Source of the DNA: Rhodopseudomonas palustris
GTDB taxonomy: Bacteria > Pseudomonadota > Alphaproteobacteria > Rhizobiales > Xanthobacteraceae
Direction of reading: 5' to 3'
DNA: 64,000 bases
Assembly: GCF_007005445.1 (NCBI RefSeq)
Contig: NZ_CP041387.1
Location: 4,417,501-4,481,500 of the forward strand
Below, in pieces: positions 16,432 through 27,552 of the stretch. Every line of letters begins with the position of its first letter. Position 1 is the first letter of the stretch. Made by a program: the position numbers and the translations under genes. Under the pieces are notes generated by a model. The model was not told the origin of the DNA and did no database searches. It saw nothing but the letters and a program-made list of their open reading frames with translations.

Positions 16432-16634
16432 CGCAGACGTCGTCGGGAGAGTGTACGCATCGGCCGGGCCGCGCCCCGGCCGATGCTGTTTCCGAGACAG
16501 TCGTATCAAGCCTCACCTTTGCTGTTACCCACCGCTTAACCACCGCCGGAGGAGAAGCAACCGACCTCGGTCGGAACCGAGTTCAGCGGGGCGGGCAAGC
16601 TGCGTAGGACGGACTTCCAAACAGGGAGTTCCAA

Positions 16635-16826
16635 ATGTCCGCTCATCGCTACATCCAAGCCGTCCTCGCCCGCGACCTCGCCGAAGACATCAAGCCGCTC
16701 GCGCCCGCGACGATCGATCAGATCGAACGCGCCGCCGACCGCGCCGCGGAGGCCGATCAGCATCGCGAGCGGACCGAACAGCTCAGCTTCCGCTTCGTCG
16801 ATCTAGACCGCCGGTTCGGTATCTGA
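16635..16826 (+). CDS. Small conserved-looking hypothetical protein (63 aa)
   Basis: A 63-residue, helix-rich, charged protein (AEDIKPLAPATIDQIERAADRAAEADQHRERTEQ) with a GGGAG ribosome site ahead of the ATG. No membrane segment, signal or known motif. A GCTTAACCACCGCCGG motif lies ~100 bp upstream and is nearly repeated ahead of the next small gene. Function unknown. Confidence 0.6.
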   Translation: MSAHRYIQAVLARDLAEDIKPLAPATIDQIERAADRAAEADQHRERTEQLSFRFVDLDRRFGI

Positions 16827-16956
16827 TCCTGGCGGACAGGGCGCGTTCAATCGGCGTTTAACCATCGCCGGCTGATCGCGCCGCCTCCAACTTCACGCAT
16901 ACGCGATCTTCATCAACTACGTGTAGTCAGGCGTCAGTTCGACCAGGGAGGTCCAG

Positions 16957-17130
16957 ATGCCCGTTTCGCCCGACCAGGCCGTCGCCGTCCGCGACGTGCG
17001 CGACGAATTCCGTGCCGACCTCGACGCGTTCGAGGCGACCGAGCGCAAGCTGTTGATCGAGGAGCGCCGCGAACGTGCGCGCGTGCTCAGCGAGAGGTTC
17101 AACGGCCTGACGCTGCGCGTCAGCGAGTAG
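16957..17130 (+). CDS. Small charged helical protein (57 aa)
   Basis: A 57-residue frame starting at ATG 16957, four bases after GGGAGGT, which is an excellent ribosome site. The product is an almost continuous charged helix (FRADLDAFEATERKLLIEER, ARVLSERFNGL). It ends directly against the stop codon of the convergent transporter gene, with no intergenic base. A GTTTAACCATCGCCGG motif lies ~85 bp upstream. It may be related in style to the 63-residue gene before it. Function unknown. Confidence 0.55.
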   Translation: MPVSPDQAVAVRDVRDEFRADLDAFEATERKLLIEERRERARVLSERFNGLTLRVSE

Positions 17131-19243
<2,113 letters not shown>

Positions 19244-19400
19244 GCGGCCCCGCCATCCGGACCACCGCAAGCCCCGGTGACGACAGCTCTGCCGGTCCGT
19301 TCGCACGGCTTGCGCGAGCCGGCGCCGTGCTGCAAAACGAGCCTCTTCCCGCCAGTCGCCGCGCTTTAGCGCCCCGCGACGCTGTGATCGATATACTCCC

Positions 19401-20531
19401 ATGGCCAGCCCCAAACTTCGCGATTTCCGCCGTATCGTCGTCAAGGTCGGCTCGTCGCTGCTGATCGATTCTGCCGCCGGTGAGGTGCGGGCCGGATGGC
19501 TGGCGGCGCTGGCCGCCGACATCGCCGAGCTGCATCGCGGCGGCCGCGACGTGATGGTGGTATCGTCCGGCTCGATCGCGTTGGGCCGCAGCCGCCTGAA
19601 GCTGCCGCGCGGCCCGCTGAAACTCGAGGAAAGCCAGGCCGCCGCCGCGGTCGGCCAGATCGAACTGGCACGAACCTGGTCCGAAGTGCTCGGCGCCCAC
19701 GGCATCGGCGCCGGCCAGATCCTGGTGACGTTCCAGGACACAGAAGAGCGACGGCGCTACCTCAACGCCCGCTCGACCATCGGCAAGCTGCTGGAATGGC
19801 ACGCGGTGCCGGTGATCAACGAGAACGACACCGTCGCGACGACCGAAATCCGCTACGGCGACAACGACCGGCTCGCGGCCCGGGTCGCCACGATGGCCAG
19901 CGCCGATCTGCTGATCCTGCTGTCCGACATCGACGGGCTGTACACCGCACCGCCCGGCAGTGATCCCGACGCCACGCTGATCCCGGTGGTCGAAGCGATC
20001 ACCGCCGAGATCGAAGGGATGGCCGGGGCGGCCGGTTCGGAGCTTTCGCGCGGCGGCATGCGCACCAAGATCGAGGCGGCCAAGATCGCGACCTCCGCCG
20101 GGACGCATATGCTGATCGCCTCCGGCAAGATCGATCACCCGCTCAAGGCGATCGCCGAGGGCGGCAAGTGCACCTGGTTCCTGACCCCCGCCAATCCGGT
20201 CACGGCGCGCAAGCGCTGGATCGCCGGATCGCTGGAGCCGAAAGGAACGCTGACGATCGACGCCGGCGCGGTCAGCGCGCTACGTGCCGGCAAGAGCCTG
20301 CTGCCGGCCGGCGTGATCCGGGTCGACGGCCAGTTCTCGCGCGGCGATGCGGTGATCGTGCGCGGGCCGGATACTCACGAGATCGGCCGCGGCCTGGTCG
20401 CGTACGACGCCGAGGATGCCGAGAAGATCAAAGGCCGGTCGTCCCCCGACGTGATGATGATTCTCGGAATCACCGGCCGCGCCGAGATGATCCATCGCGA
20501 CGACCTGGTGGTCGGGACGGCGCCGGCGTGA
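19401..20531 (+). CDS. proB: Glutamate 5-kinase
   Basis: 376 residues. It phosphorylates glutamate in the first step of proline synthesis. The amino-acid-kinase domain (1-~260) has [43 protein letters not shown] and [15 protein letters not shown]-terminal PUA domain (~280-376) follows. It works with proA, which here lies 690 bp downstream, separated by a toxin-antitoxin pair on the other strand. Confidence 0.97.
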   Translation: MASPKLRDFRRIVVKVGSSLLIDSAAGEVRAGWLAALAADIAELHRGGRDVMVVSSGSIALGRSRLKLPRGPLKLEESQAAAAVGQIELARTWSEVLGAHGIGAGQILVTFQDTEERRRYLNARSTIGKLLEWHAVPVINENDTVATTEIRYGDNDRLAARVATMASADLLILLSDIDGLYTAPPGSDPDATLIPVVEAITAEIEGMAGAAGSELSRGGMRTKIEAAKIATSAGTHMLIASGKIDHPLKAIAEGGKCTWFLTPANPVTARKRWIAGSLEPKGTLTIDAGAVSALRAGKSLLPAGVIRVDGQFSRGDAVIVRGPDTHEIGRGLVAYDAEDAEKIKGRSSPDVMMILGITGRAEMIHRDDLVVGTAPA

Positions 20532-20829
20532 TCAGGGCGCGATATCCTTGGGCGTAATGTCCTGGCGCCCGTGCAGCACACGCGCAATCCGAATGGCTCC
20601 CGCCTCGGCCGTAGAAGACCAGGTAACTACCGACAGGAAAACTCCGGACCGTTGGTGACAGTTCCGGGCGCCGCCGACCTGCACCAGGATTCGGCGTGAG
20701 CAGGTCGAACGTTTGGGTGATCAATTCGATCACTGCATCAGCAGCGTGTTCGTTATCAGTTGCAATAAATGACCAGATCTGGTCGAGGTCGGTGCGCGCG
20801 CGTGGACTTAGGCGACGATTAAGAAACAC
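20532..20829 (-). pseudogene. parE: ParE-type toxin gene, frameshifted near the 3' end
   Basis: Starting at GTG 20829, inside the last codons of the antitoxin gene, the frame reads FLNRRLSPRARTDLDQIWSF and onward to SFPVGSYLVFY, a normal RelE/ParE N-terminal three quarters. At about 20607-20610 one base too many (GGCC between the TAC and GAG codons) shifts the frame. The expected C-terminus (EAGAIRIARVLHGRQDI, ending at 20532) is intact in the next frame. As written the product continues with unrelated sequence. So the toxin is probably inactive, unless this is a sequencing error or programmed shift. Confidence 0.75.
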
Positions 20830-21100
20830 CTTTGGAGGCTGCTGCGCGCGCAGCAGCGAGCCTCTCCCGTCCACGTCGCTTCACATCCTCAGCCAAGGTC
20901 TTGGCGTCGAACTCCTCGCCCGGCCCGCTGTCCAGCCCCTTCTGGATCTCCGCCCGGAGCGCCTTGAGCTTGGCTTCGCGCGCCTGCATCTGGCGCAGGC
21001 TTTCCCGCACGACGTCGCCCGCGGTCTCGTAGCGACCGCTTTCGACCAGGCTGTCGACGAACGCCGCGGAGTGCTCGTCGAGGGTGTAGCTGCCGGCCAT
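20819..21100 (-). CDS. parD: ParD-type antitoxin
   Basis: 93 residues. The N-terminal ribbon-helix-helix (SYTLDEHSAAFVDSLVESGRYETAGDVVRESLRQMQARE) is the CopG/ParD DNA-binding fold, and the C-terminal charged region would neutralise the toxin. It is the first gene of a two-gene module on the strand opposite to proB and proA, overlapping the toxin start by about 11 bp. It appears intact although the partner toxin is frameshifted. Confidence 0.88.
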   Translation of the reverse strand: MAGSYTLDEHSAAFVDSLVESGRYETAGDVVRESLRQMQAREAKLKALRAEIQKGLDSGPGEEFDAKTLAEDVKRRGRERLAAARAAASKGVS

Positions 21101-21223
21101 GGGAGCCTCCTTGAGCAGATTTCAGAAGGATAGGGATCACCCGGTTTCCCTGCAACCGGCTTGGCGTACCGGCATTTTCCTCCTATTTACATGACGTAAC
21201 TCGGATTTTTCAGGCTCCAGCCC

Positions 21224-22516
21224 ATGACCGCCTCGCTCAAAGCCATCGACGGCAGCGCCGAACTGACGACGCTGATGACCGACCTGGGCCGCCGGGCCCG
21301 CGCCGCGGCCCGGATCCTGGCGCTGGCGCCGCCGGAGCAGAAGAACCGCGCGCTGGAAGCGATGGAGCGGGCGATCCGCACCCATGCCGACAAGATCCTG
21401 GCGGCGAATGCCGAGGATGTCGCCGACGCCAAAGCGGCCGGTACCACCTCGGCATTTCTGGACCGTCTGACGCTGACGCCCGCGCGGGTGGAGGCGATGG
21501 CCGAAGGCATCGCGGTGGTGCGCGGCATCCCCGACCCGATCGGCGCCGTCACCGAGAGCTGGCAGCGGCCGAACGGCATGACCATCGAACGCGTCCGGGT
21601 GCCGCTCGGCGTCGTCGCGGTGATTTATGAGAGCCGCCCCAATGTCACCGCCGACGCCGGCGTGCTGTGCCTGAAGTCCGGCAATGCCGTGATCCTGCGC
21701 GGCGGCTCCGAGAGCTTCCGCTCCGGCCGTGCGATTCACGACTGCCTGGTGCAGGGCCTGCGCGAAGCCGGGCTGCCGGACGCGGCGATTAGTTTGGTGC
21801 CGACCCGCGACCGCGCCGCGGTGGGGCTGCTGCTCGCCGGCCTCGATGGCGCGGTCGACGTCATCGTGCCGCGCGGCGGCAAGAGTCTGGTGGCGCGCGT
21901 CGAAAGCGAGGCGCGGGTGCCGGTGTTCGCGCATCTCGAAGGCGTCAATCACGTCTATGTCGATCGCAGTGCCGATCCGGCGATGGCCAAGGCGATCGTG
22001 CTCAACGCCAAGATGCGCCGCACCGGCGTCTGCGGCGCGGCCGAAACGCTGCTGATCGATCGCGCCGGCGCTGCGACGCATCTGGCGCCGCTGGTGACGA
22101 TGCTGATCGACTCAGGGTGCGAAGTGCGCGGCGATCAGGCGGTGCAACAGGTCGATCCCCGGGTGAAGCCGGCGAGCGACGAGGACTGGGACACCGAGTA
22201 TCTCGATGCAGTGATCGCCGCCAAGCTGGTCGACGGCGTCGATGCGGCGATCGCCCATATCCACGATCACGGCTCGCACCACACCGACGCGATCGTCGCC
22301 GAGGATACGCAGGCCGCCGCGAAGTTTCTCAGCGAGGTCGATTCTGCGATCGTGCTGCACAACGCCTCGACGCAGTTCGCCGACGGCGGTGAGTTCGGCT
22401 TCGGCGCCGAGATCGGAATCGCCACCGGCAAATTCCACGCCCGCGGGCCGGTCGGCGCCGAGCAGCTCACCACCTTCAAGTATCGCATCCACGGCAGCGG
22501 GCAGACCCGGCCGTGA
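21224..22516 (+). CDS. proA: Gamma-glutamyl phosphate reductase
   Basis: 430 residues. It reduces glutamyl-5-phosphate to the semialdehyde with NADPH in proline synthesis. The ALDH-fold motifs [39 protein letters not shown] and the catalytic segment [15 protein letters not shown] (Cys in GVCGA) are visible. Near the end, [21 protein letters not shown] is typical of ProA. nadD follows after 24 bp. Confidence 0.97.
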   Translation: MTASLKAIDGSAELTTLMTDLGRRARAAARILALAPPEQKNRALEAMERAIRTHADKILAANAEDVADAKAAGTTSAFLDRLTLTPARVEAMAEGIAVVRGIPDPIGAVTESWQRPNGMTIERVRVPLGVVAVIYESRPNVTADAGVLCLKSGNAVILRGGSESFRSGRAIHDCLVQGLREAGLPDAAISLVPTRDRAAVGLLLAGLDGAVDVIVPRGGKSLVARVESEARVPVFAHLEGVNHVYVDRSADPAMAKAIVLNAKMRRTGVCGAAETLLIDRAGAATHLAPLVTMLIDSGCEVRGDQAVQQVDPRVKPASDEDWDTEYLDAVIAAKLVDGVDAAIAHIHDHGSHHTDAIVAEDTQAAAKFLSEVDSAIVLHNASTQFADGGEFGFGAEIGIATGKFHARGPVGAEQLTTFKYRIHGSGQTRP

Positions 22517-22540
22517 TGCCGCCGCGCCGCCGAGGCTGAG

Positions 22541-23170
22541 GTGACGCCGGATCTCGCCGCGGCGCGCCGCGCGATTCCGCCGTTCACGCCCGGGATGCGG
22601 ATCGGGCTGCTCGGCGGCTCGTTCAATCCGCCGCATCTGGCGCATCGCGCGATCAGCCAGTTCGCGATCAAGCGGCTGGGGCTCGACCGGGTGTGGTGGC
22701 TGGTGTCGCCCGGCAATCCGCTGAAGGACGTCTCCGGGCTACGCGAGATCGACGCCCGCGTGGCCGCCGCGCAGGCGATCGCGGACGATCCGCGGATCCA
22801 GGTCAGCCGTCTCGAAGCCGTCATCGGCACCCGCTACACTGCCGACACTCTTCGCTATCTGCGCCGGCATTGTCCCGGCGCTCGCTTTGTCTGGATCATG
22901 GGCGCCGACAATCTGGCTCAGTTCCATCGCTGGCAGCAGTGGCAGCAGATCGCCGCCGAGATTCCGATTGCGGTGATCGACCGTCCGCCGACCAGCCTGC
23001 GCGCCCTGGCGGCTCCCGCTGCGCAGCGTCTGATGCGCATGCGACTTCCTGCCGACGCGGCAACGACGCTGGCCGATCATCCGCCTCCAGCCTGGGTGTT
23101 TCTCACCGGGCTGAAATCGCCGGTGTCATCGACGGCGTTGCGGAACCCCGATGGAAGCTGGAAAGCATGA
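22541..23170 (+). CDS. nadD: Nicotinate-nucleotide adenylyltransferase
   Basis: 209 residues from GTG 22541 (GAGG just ahead). It converts nicotinate mononucleotide to deamido-NAD in NAD synthesis. The nucleotidyltransferase motif [15 protein letters not shown] (~20-34), [16 protein letters not shown] and the late VSSTALR motif identify it. An in-frame ATG at 22595 is an alternative start just ahead of the conserved core. It lies between proA and rsfS as in other Rhizobiales. Confidence 0.94.
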   Translation: MTPDLAAARRAIPPFTPGMRIGLLGGSFNPPHLAHRAISQFAIKRLGLDRVWWLVSPGNPLKDVSGLREIDARVAAAQAIADDPRIQVSRLEAVIGTRYTADTLRYLRRHCPGARFVWIMGADNLAQFHRWQQWQQIAAEIPIAVIDRPPTSLRALAAPAAQRLMRMRLPADAATTLADHPPPAWVFLTGLKSPVSSTALRNPDGSWKA

Positions 23171-23352
23171 TGACCGCGCCCGCTGGACTCCAGGCGCGGC
23201 GCTCCCCACATCGGACGTGTGACATTTGCGCGACTGCGCGGCGGCGCTGCGGGTGCTTACGGTTGCGCCGATTCCACTTTGCTGGAAATTGCTCTAGAAT
23301 GACCTGTGGGCACCGGGAGTCGGCACCCACGATACAGTGAAAGGAAAGGTCC

Positions 23353-23835
23353 CTGACCACGTCTGTATTGTCCACGTCGGCTTTGCCGAAATCGGTCGCG
23401 GCAAAGGCATCGCGGTCCGCGTCAACCAGGACTGCGCCAGGACCGATCCCCGAGGCGATCCTTTCGGATGCGGCGCCAGTCAAGGCTGCGCCGGATGCGG
23501 AAGCGACGCTGAAACTGATCCTCTCCCGCCTCGACGACATGAAGGCGGAAGAAACGGTAACGATCGACCTCCGCGGCAAATCCGCGATGTTCGACTACGT
23601 GGTCGTCAGCAGCGGGCGAGCTAATCGTCACGTCGGCGCGATCGCCGAGAACGTCGTCAAGGCGCTCAAGCAGGCCGGCATCGCCGCCCCGCACGTCGAA
23701 GGCTTGCCGAATTGCGATTGGGTGCTGATCGACAGCGGCGACGTCGTACTGCACGTCTTCCGTCCCGAGGTCCGCGAATTCTACAACCTCGAGCGGTTGT
23801 GGACTCAGGGACCGGCGCCGGCCAAGACGCTGTAG
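23353..23835 (+). CDS. rsfS: Ribosomal silencing factor RsfS
   Basis: The conserved core starts near ATLKLILSRLDDMKAEETVTIDLRGK and contains FDYVVVSSGRANRHV and HVEGLPNCDWVLIDSGDVVLHVF, diagnostic of the RsfS/Iojap family. RsfS binds L14 and blocks 50S-30S joining in starvation. No ATG is available: TTG 23368 has its SD (AGGAAAGG) about 18 bases away, while CTG 23353 is 3-5 bases from it, so I place the start at 23353 with doubt. The N-terminal ~45 residues are Ala/Ser/Pro-rich and not conserved. Confidence 0.88.
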   Translation: MTTSVLSTSALPKSVAAKASRSASTRTAPGPIPEAILSDAAPVKAAPDAEATLKLILSRLDDMKAEETVTIDLRGKSAMFDYVVVSSGRANRHVGAIAENVVKALKQAGIAAPHVEGLPNCDWVLIDSGDVVLHVFRPEVREFYNLERLWTQGPAPAKTL

Positions 23836-23928
23836 CCATCGCACCCCCTCTTTTGGGGGGCGGCGCGGCTGACGACGGGTGTCTGACGGATGAGGAGCGC
23901 GGCTCTCGCGCAAGGGGCGCGTGAGCCG

Positions 23929-24411
23929 ATGCGACTGATGATCCTTGCGGTCGGAAAACTGAAACAGGGGCCGGAGCGGGAGCTGGCGGAACGCTATCGC
24001 GCGCGGTTCGATGATCTCGGCCGCAAGCTCGGCTTCCGTGGCCTCGATGTTCATGAAATCGCTGAAAGCCGCGCCCGCGAGGCGCCGGCCAGGATGGCGG
24101 AGGAAGCCTCGGCAATCACCGGCCATGTCCCCGACGGCGCCGTGCTGGTGACGCTCGACGAGCGTGGCCAGAGCCTCGGCAGCACGGCCTTCGCCACCCA
24201 GCTCGGGCGGTGGCGGGACGAGCAGGTGCCCGGTACTATTTTCGTGATCGGCGGTGCGGACGGACTTTCGCCCGAATTGCGGCGCAAGGCAAAGTTGAGC
24301 CTGTCGTTCGGCGCTGCGACCTGGCCGCACCAGTTGGTCCGCGTGCTGCTGTTGGAGCAGATCTATCGGGCCGCGACGATCTTGGCGGGACATCCTTATC
24401 ATCGTGCGTAA
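23929..24411 (+). CDS. rlmH: 23S rRNA (pseudouridine1915-N3)-methyltransferase
   Basis: 160 residues from ATG 23929, the family length; a longer in-frame start at 23890 adds non-conserved residues. RlmH is a small SPOUT methylase acting on assembled 70S ribosomes. Motifs: MRLMILAVGKLK at the start, LVTLDERGQSLGS, FVIGGADGLSPELR and LVRVLLLEQIYRA, which form the SAM-binding knot. Its last bases overlap the next gene by 8 bp. Confidence 0.96.
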   Translation: MRLMILAVGKLKQGPERELAERYRARFDDLGRKLGFRGLDVHEIAESRAREAPARMAEEASAITGHVPDGAVLVTLDERGQSLGSTAFATQLGRWRDEQVPGTIFVIGGADGLSPELRRKAKLSLSFGAATWPHQLVRVLLLEQIYRAATILAGHPYHRA

Positions 24412-25831
24412 TCGACGCCGTAGTGAACCGATGCATGCACCGCGCCACAGGGCTGCGAGGGACAGATCGGCTGCCGGCCCCTGGGGACGAGCGGCGCTGT
24501 TGTCTGCTGGCCTTGCGGCGGGCGGCCTGCTCGCGCACGGCCTTGCGCCCCGGCAGGCCGCGTTGATCGCCGCAGCCCAGGCACAGACGGCACCGGCCGC
24601 GACCACGGCCTCGCCCTCGATGGCCGACCTGATCAAGCAGCACGAACAGGAACTCGAGGCGGCGCGGGCGCAGCAGAAGAGCGCAGCCGAGCAGCAGGAC
24701 CGGCTCAAGGCCGATCTCGCCGCGATCGGGGCCGACCGCACCAAGCTCAATCAGGAACTGATCGACGTCGCCGCCAAGGTACGCACGATCGAAACCCGGA
24801 TCAGCGACGCCGAAGCCCGGTTGCGGCCGCTGGACGCCCGCGAAAACGAGATCCGCAGCTCCCTGGATCAGCGCCGCGACGAGATCGGGGAAGTGCTGGC
24901 GGCGCTGCAACGCGCCGGCCGACGCGCCCCGCCGGCGCTGCTGGTGCGGCCGGAGGATGCATTGGAGTCGCTGCGCACCGCGATCCTGTTAGGTGCCGTA
25001 GTACCGGAATTGCGAACCCGTGCCGAACGGCTCGCCACCGACCTCGGCGAATTGATCGCCGTGCGCCAGAAGATCGCCGCCGAACGCGATCAGCTCGCCG
25101 CCGACCGCAGCCGGCTGGGCTCGGACCAGACCCGCCTCGCCGCGCTGGTCGAGGAACGACAGCGGCAGCAGAGCGCGGTCGAAAGGGACATCGACGCCGA
25201 GCGCGGCCGGGCGCTGACATTGTCGCGCCAGGTCGACAGCCTGCAGGGCCTGATCGCCAAAATGGAACAGGACCTGAAGAGCGCCGCCAAGGCCGCAGCG
25301 GTCGCCGGACAGAAGGGCGCCCCCACCTCGCCGGGCGGCAAGCCGGATCTCGCCGCGCTGAAGGATCCGGGCCGGCTCAGCCCGGCAATCGCCTTCGCTT
25401 CGGCCAAGGGCATGCTGCCGTTTCCTGTGAACGGCGCCAAGATCCGTGATTTCGGACGCCCGGACGGGGTCGGCGGCGTCGAGCGCGGGATCTCGTTGTC
25501 GACGCGGCCGGGCGCGCAGATCACCACACCCTGCGACGGCTGGGTGGTCTATGCCGGCCCATTTCGCTCCTATGGACAACTCTTGATCCTCAATGCCGGT
25601 GGCGGGTATCATGTCCTCATCGCCGGGATGGAGCGCATTTCAGTCAATATCGGCCAGTTCGTGCTCACGGGAGAGCCGGTCGCGACCATGGGGTCGACCT
25701 CGCGGGTCGCCTCGATCCTCGCAGCCAACGCCAGTCAGCCCGTGCTCTACGTCGAGTTCCGTAAAGACGGCACTCCCATCGATCCAGGTCCATGGTGGGC
25801 CGCAAATGAAGGCGAGAAGGTTCGCGGATGA
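24404..25831 (+). CDS. EnvC-like murein hydrolase activator (degenerate M23 domain)
   Basis: 475 residues from GTG 24404 (ATG 24431 is an alternative). A signal-like hydrophobic stretch at ~28-62, a long coiled coil (~75-300; QEQELEAARAQQKSAAEQQD and similar) and a C-terminal LytM domain (~345-470). The metal ligands are gone: the usual HxGxD site reads ERGISLS and the HxH site reads HVL, so it should activate amidases rather than cut murein. It overlaps rlmH by 8 bp and ctpA by 4 bp (ATGA), the usual envC-ctpA pairing. Confidence 0.88.
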   Translation: MRNRRRSEPMHAPRHRAARDRSAAGPWGRAALLSAGLAAGGLLAHGLAPRQAALIAAAQAQTAPAATTASPSMADLIKQHEQELEAARAQQKSAAEQQDRLKADLAAIGADRTKLNQELIDVAAKVRTIETRISDAEARLRPLDARENEIRSSLDQRRDEIGEVLAALQRAGRRAPPALLVRPEDALESLRTAILLGAVVPELRTRAERLATDLGELIAVRQKIAAERDQLAADRSRLGSDQTRLAALVEERQRQQSAVERDIDAERGRALTLSRQVDSLQGLIAKMEQDLKSAAKAAAVAGQKGAPTSPGGKPDLAALKDPGRLSPAIAFASAKGMLPFPVNGAKIRDFGRPDGVGGVERGISLSTRPGAQITTPCDGWVVYAGPFRSYGQLLILNAGGGYHVLIAGMERISVNIGQFVLTGEPVATMGSTSRVASILAANASQPVLYVEFRKDGTPIDPGPWWAANEGEKVRG

Positions 25832-27207
25832 TGCGCAAGACTTCGGTAATCCTCCTCAGTGCCGTCACCGGTGCCGCACTGACGCTCTTCGTGACCCAGC
25901 CGCGCACGATGCTGATGGGCGCCAGCGCCCGTGCCGCCACCTCCGACACCTATCGCCAGCTCAACCTGTTCGGCGACGTGTTCGAGCGCGTGCGCAGCGA
26001 CTACGTCGAAAAGCCCGACGACTCCAAACTGATCGAATCCGCGATCAGCGGCATGCTGACCGGACTCGACCCGCATTCGAGCTACATGGACGCCAAGAGC
26101 TTCCGTGACATGCAGGTGCAGACCCGCGGCGAGTTCGGCGGTCTGGGCATCGAAGTCACGATGGAAGACGGCCTGATCAAGGTGGTATCACCGATCGACG
26201 ATACCCCGGCATCCAAGGCCGGCATCCTGGCCAACGACATCATCACCAATCTCGACGACGAAGCGGTGCAGGGCCTGACGCTGAACCAGGCGGTCGAGAA
26301 GATGCGCGGCCCCGTCAACACCAAGATCCGGCTGAAGATCGTCCGCAAGGGCCAGGACGCTCCGATCGAAGTGACGCTGGTGCGTGACAACATCCGCGTC
26401 CGCTCGGTGCGGGCCCGGGTCGAGGACAGCGACATCGGCTACATCCGCATCACCACCTTCAACGAGCAGACCACCGAGGGGCTCAAGAAGGAGATCACCA
26501 ACCTCACCAATCAGATCGGTGCCGACAAGCTGAAGGGCTTCATCCTCGATCTGCGCAACAATCCGGGCGGCCTGCTCGAGGAGGCGGTGACCGTCTCCGA
26601 CGCGTTCCTCGATCGCGGCGAGATCGTCTCGACCCGCGGCCGCAATGCCGAAGAAACCCAGCGCCGCTCCGCCCATGCGGGCGACCTGACCAAGGGCAAG
26701 CCGGTGATCGTGCTGATCAACGGCGGCTCGGCTTCGGCTTCCGAAATCGTCGCCGGCGCGCTGCAGGATCACAAGCGGGCCACCGTGGTCGGCACCCGGT
26801 CGTTCGGCAAGGGCTCGGTGCAGACCATCATTCCGCTCGGCTCCGGCAACGGCGCGCTGCGGCTGACCACGGCGCGCTACTACACGCCGTCGGGCAAGTC
26901 GATCCAGGCCAAGGGCATCACCCCGGACATCGAGGTGATGCAGGACGTGCCCGCCGACATCAAGGCGCGGACCGACACCAAGGGCGAAGCCTCGCTGCGC
27001 GGCCACCTGAAGGGCGCCGATGGCGACGAGAAGACCGGCTCGCAATCCTACGTGCCGCCGGAAGCCAAGGACGACAAGGCGCTGAAGGCCGCGGCCGACA
27101 TGCTCCACGGCATCAAGGTCAACGCGACCGCGCCGGTGGCGGACAAGCAGACCAACGGCGACAAGGCCGCGGTCGACAAGCCGGCCGGCAACAAGGCGGC
27201 GAACTGA
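25828..27207 (+). CDS. ctpA: S41-family C-terminal processing protease
   Basis: 459 residues. A signal peptide (1-~37), a PDZ domain (~95-180, GGLGIEVTMEDGLIKVV) and the S41 catalytic core: GGSASASEIVAGALQDHK (~299-316, serine nucleophile) and RSFGKGSVQ (Lys ~328). It acts in the periplasm on substrate C-termini. The C-terminal ~90 residues are Lys/Asp-rich. Translationally coupled to the EnvC-like gene and followed by an intrinsic terminator. Confidence 0.95.
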   Translation: MMRKTSVILLSAVTGAALTLFVTQPRTMLMGASARAATSDTYRQLNLFGDVFERVRSDYVEKPDDSKLIESAISGMLTGLDPHSSYMDAKSFRDMQVQTRGEFGGLGIEVTMEDGLIKVVSPIDDTPASKAGILANDIITNLDDEAVQGLTLNQAVEKMRGPVNTKIRLKIVRKGQDAPIEVTLVRDNIRVRSVRARVEDSDIGYIRITTFNEQTTEGLKKEITNLTNQIGADKLKGFILDLRNNPGGLLEEAVTVSDAFLDRGEIVSTRGRNAEETQRRSAHAGDLTKGKPVIVLINGGSASASEIVAGALQDHKRATVVGTRSFGKGSVQTIIPLGSGNGALRLTTARYYTPSGKSIQAKGITPDIEVMQDVPADIKARTDTKGEASLRGHLKGADGDEKTGSQSYVPPEAKDDKALKAAADMLHGIKVNATAPVADKQTNGDKAAVDKPAGNKAAN

Positions 27208-27275
27208 TCGGTCGGCGTTTCCGGCTTCATTCGTTTGCTGAAAGGCCGGCCCCTGGCAGGCCGTGTGAAAAGTCG

Positions 27276-27305
27276 AAGGCTCCGGTTTTCCGGGGCCTTT
27301 TTCTT
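27276..27305 (+). terminator. Intrinsic terminator after ctpA
   Basis: AAGGCTCCGG (27276-27285) pairs with CCGGGGCCTT across a TTTT loop, with one G-U pair, and continues into T-rich sequence. It ends the rsfS-rlmH-envC-ctpA transcript. Confidence 0.8.
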
Positions 27306-27324
27306 TGGCGAGATGGTTGTTGGC

Positions 27325-27435
27325 TCAGGCGAGGCTGGTTCGCAAAGTGGCGGCGCCGACGAGATTGATGGCGCGCAGGATATTGTAGGCGAGGACGCTG
27401 AGGGCGGCTTCGTTGCTGACCTTTTGGCGGCCCCG
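27325..27435 (-). pseudogene. Transposase C-terminal remnant
   Basis: The minus strand reads FLTRGRQKVSNEAALSVLAY then NILRAINLVGAATL and stops at 27325. This pattern (RG..KV..E..L..LAYN..R.INL.G) is the C-terminal end of IS1182/IS5-like transposases. Nothing recognisable as transposase lies upstream, where the same frame runs into the shadow of the next gene. No terminal repeats are visible. It is a short relic between a terminator and an unrelated gene. Confidence 0.6.
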
Positions 27436-27552
27436 GGTGAGGAATCGTCCCCCTCGGTCCCCCTTTTTGCTGCCCGGCTCGCGTGCCGGCGGCGGGCGAC
27501 GTCGAGCGCCGCCGTGTCGTGCTATCGTCGCAGCGACTGATTCGGGAGATCG

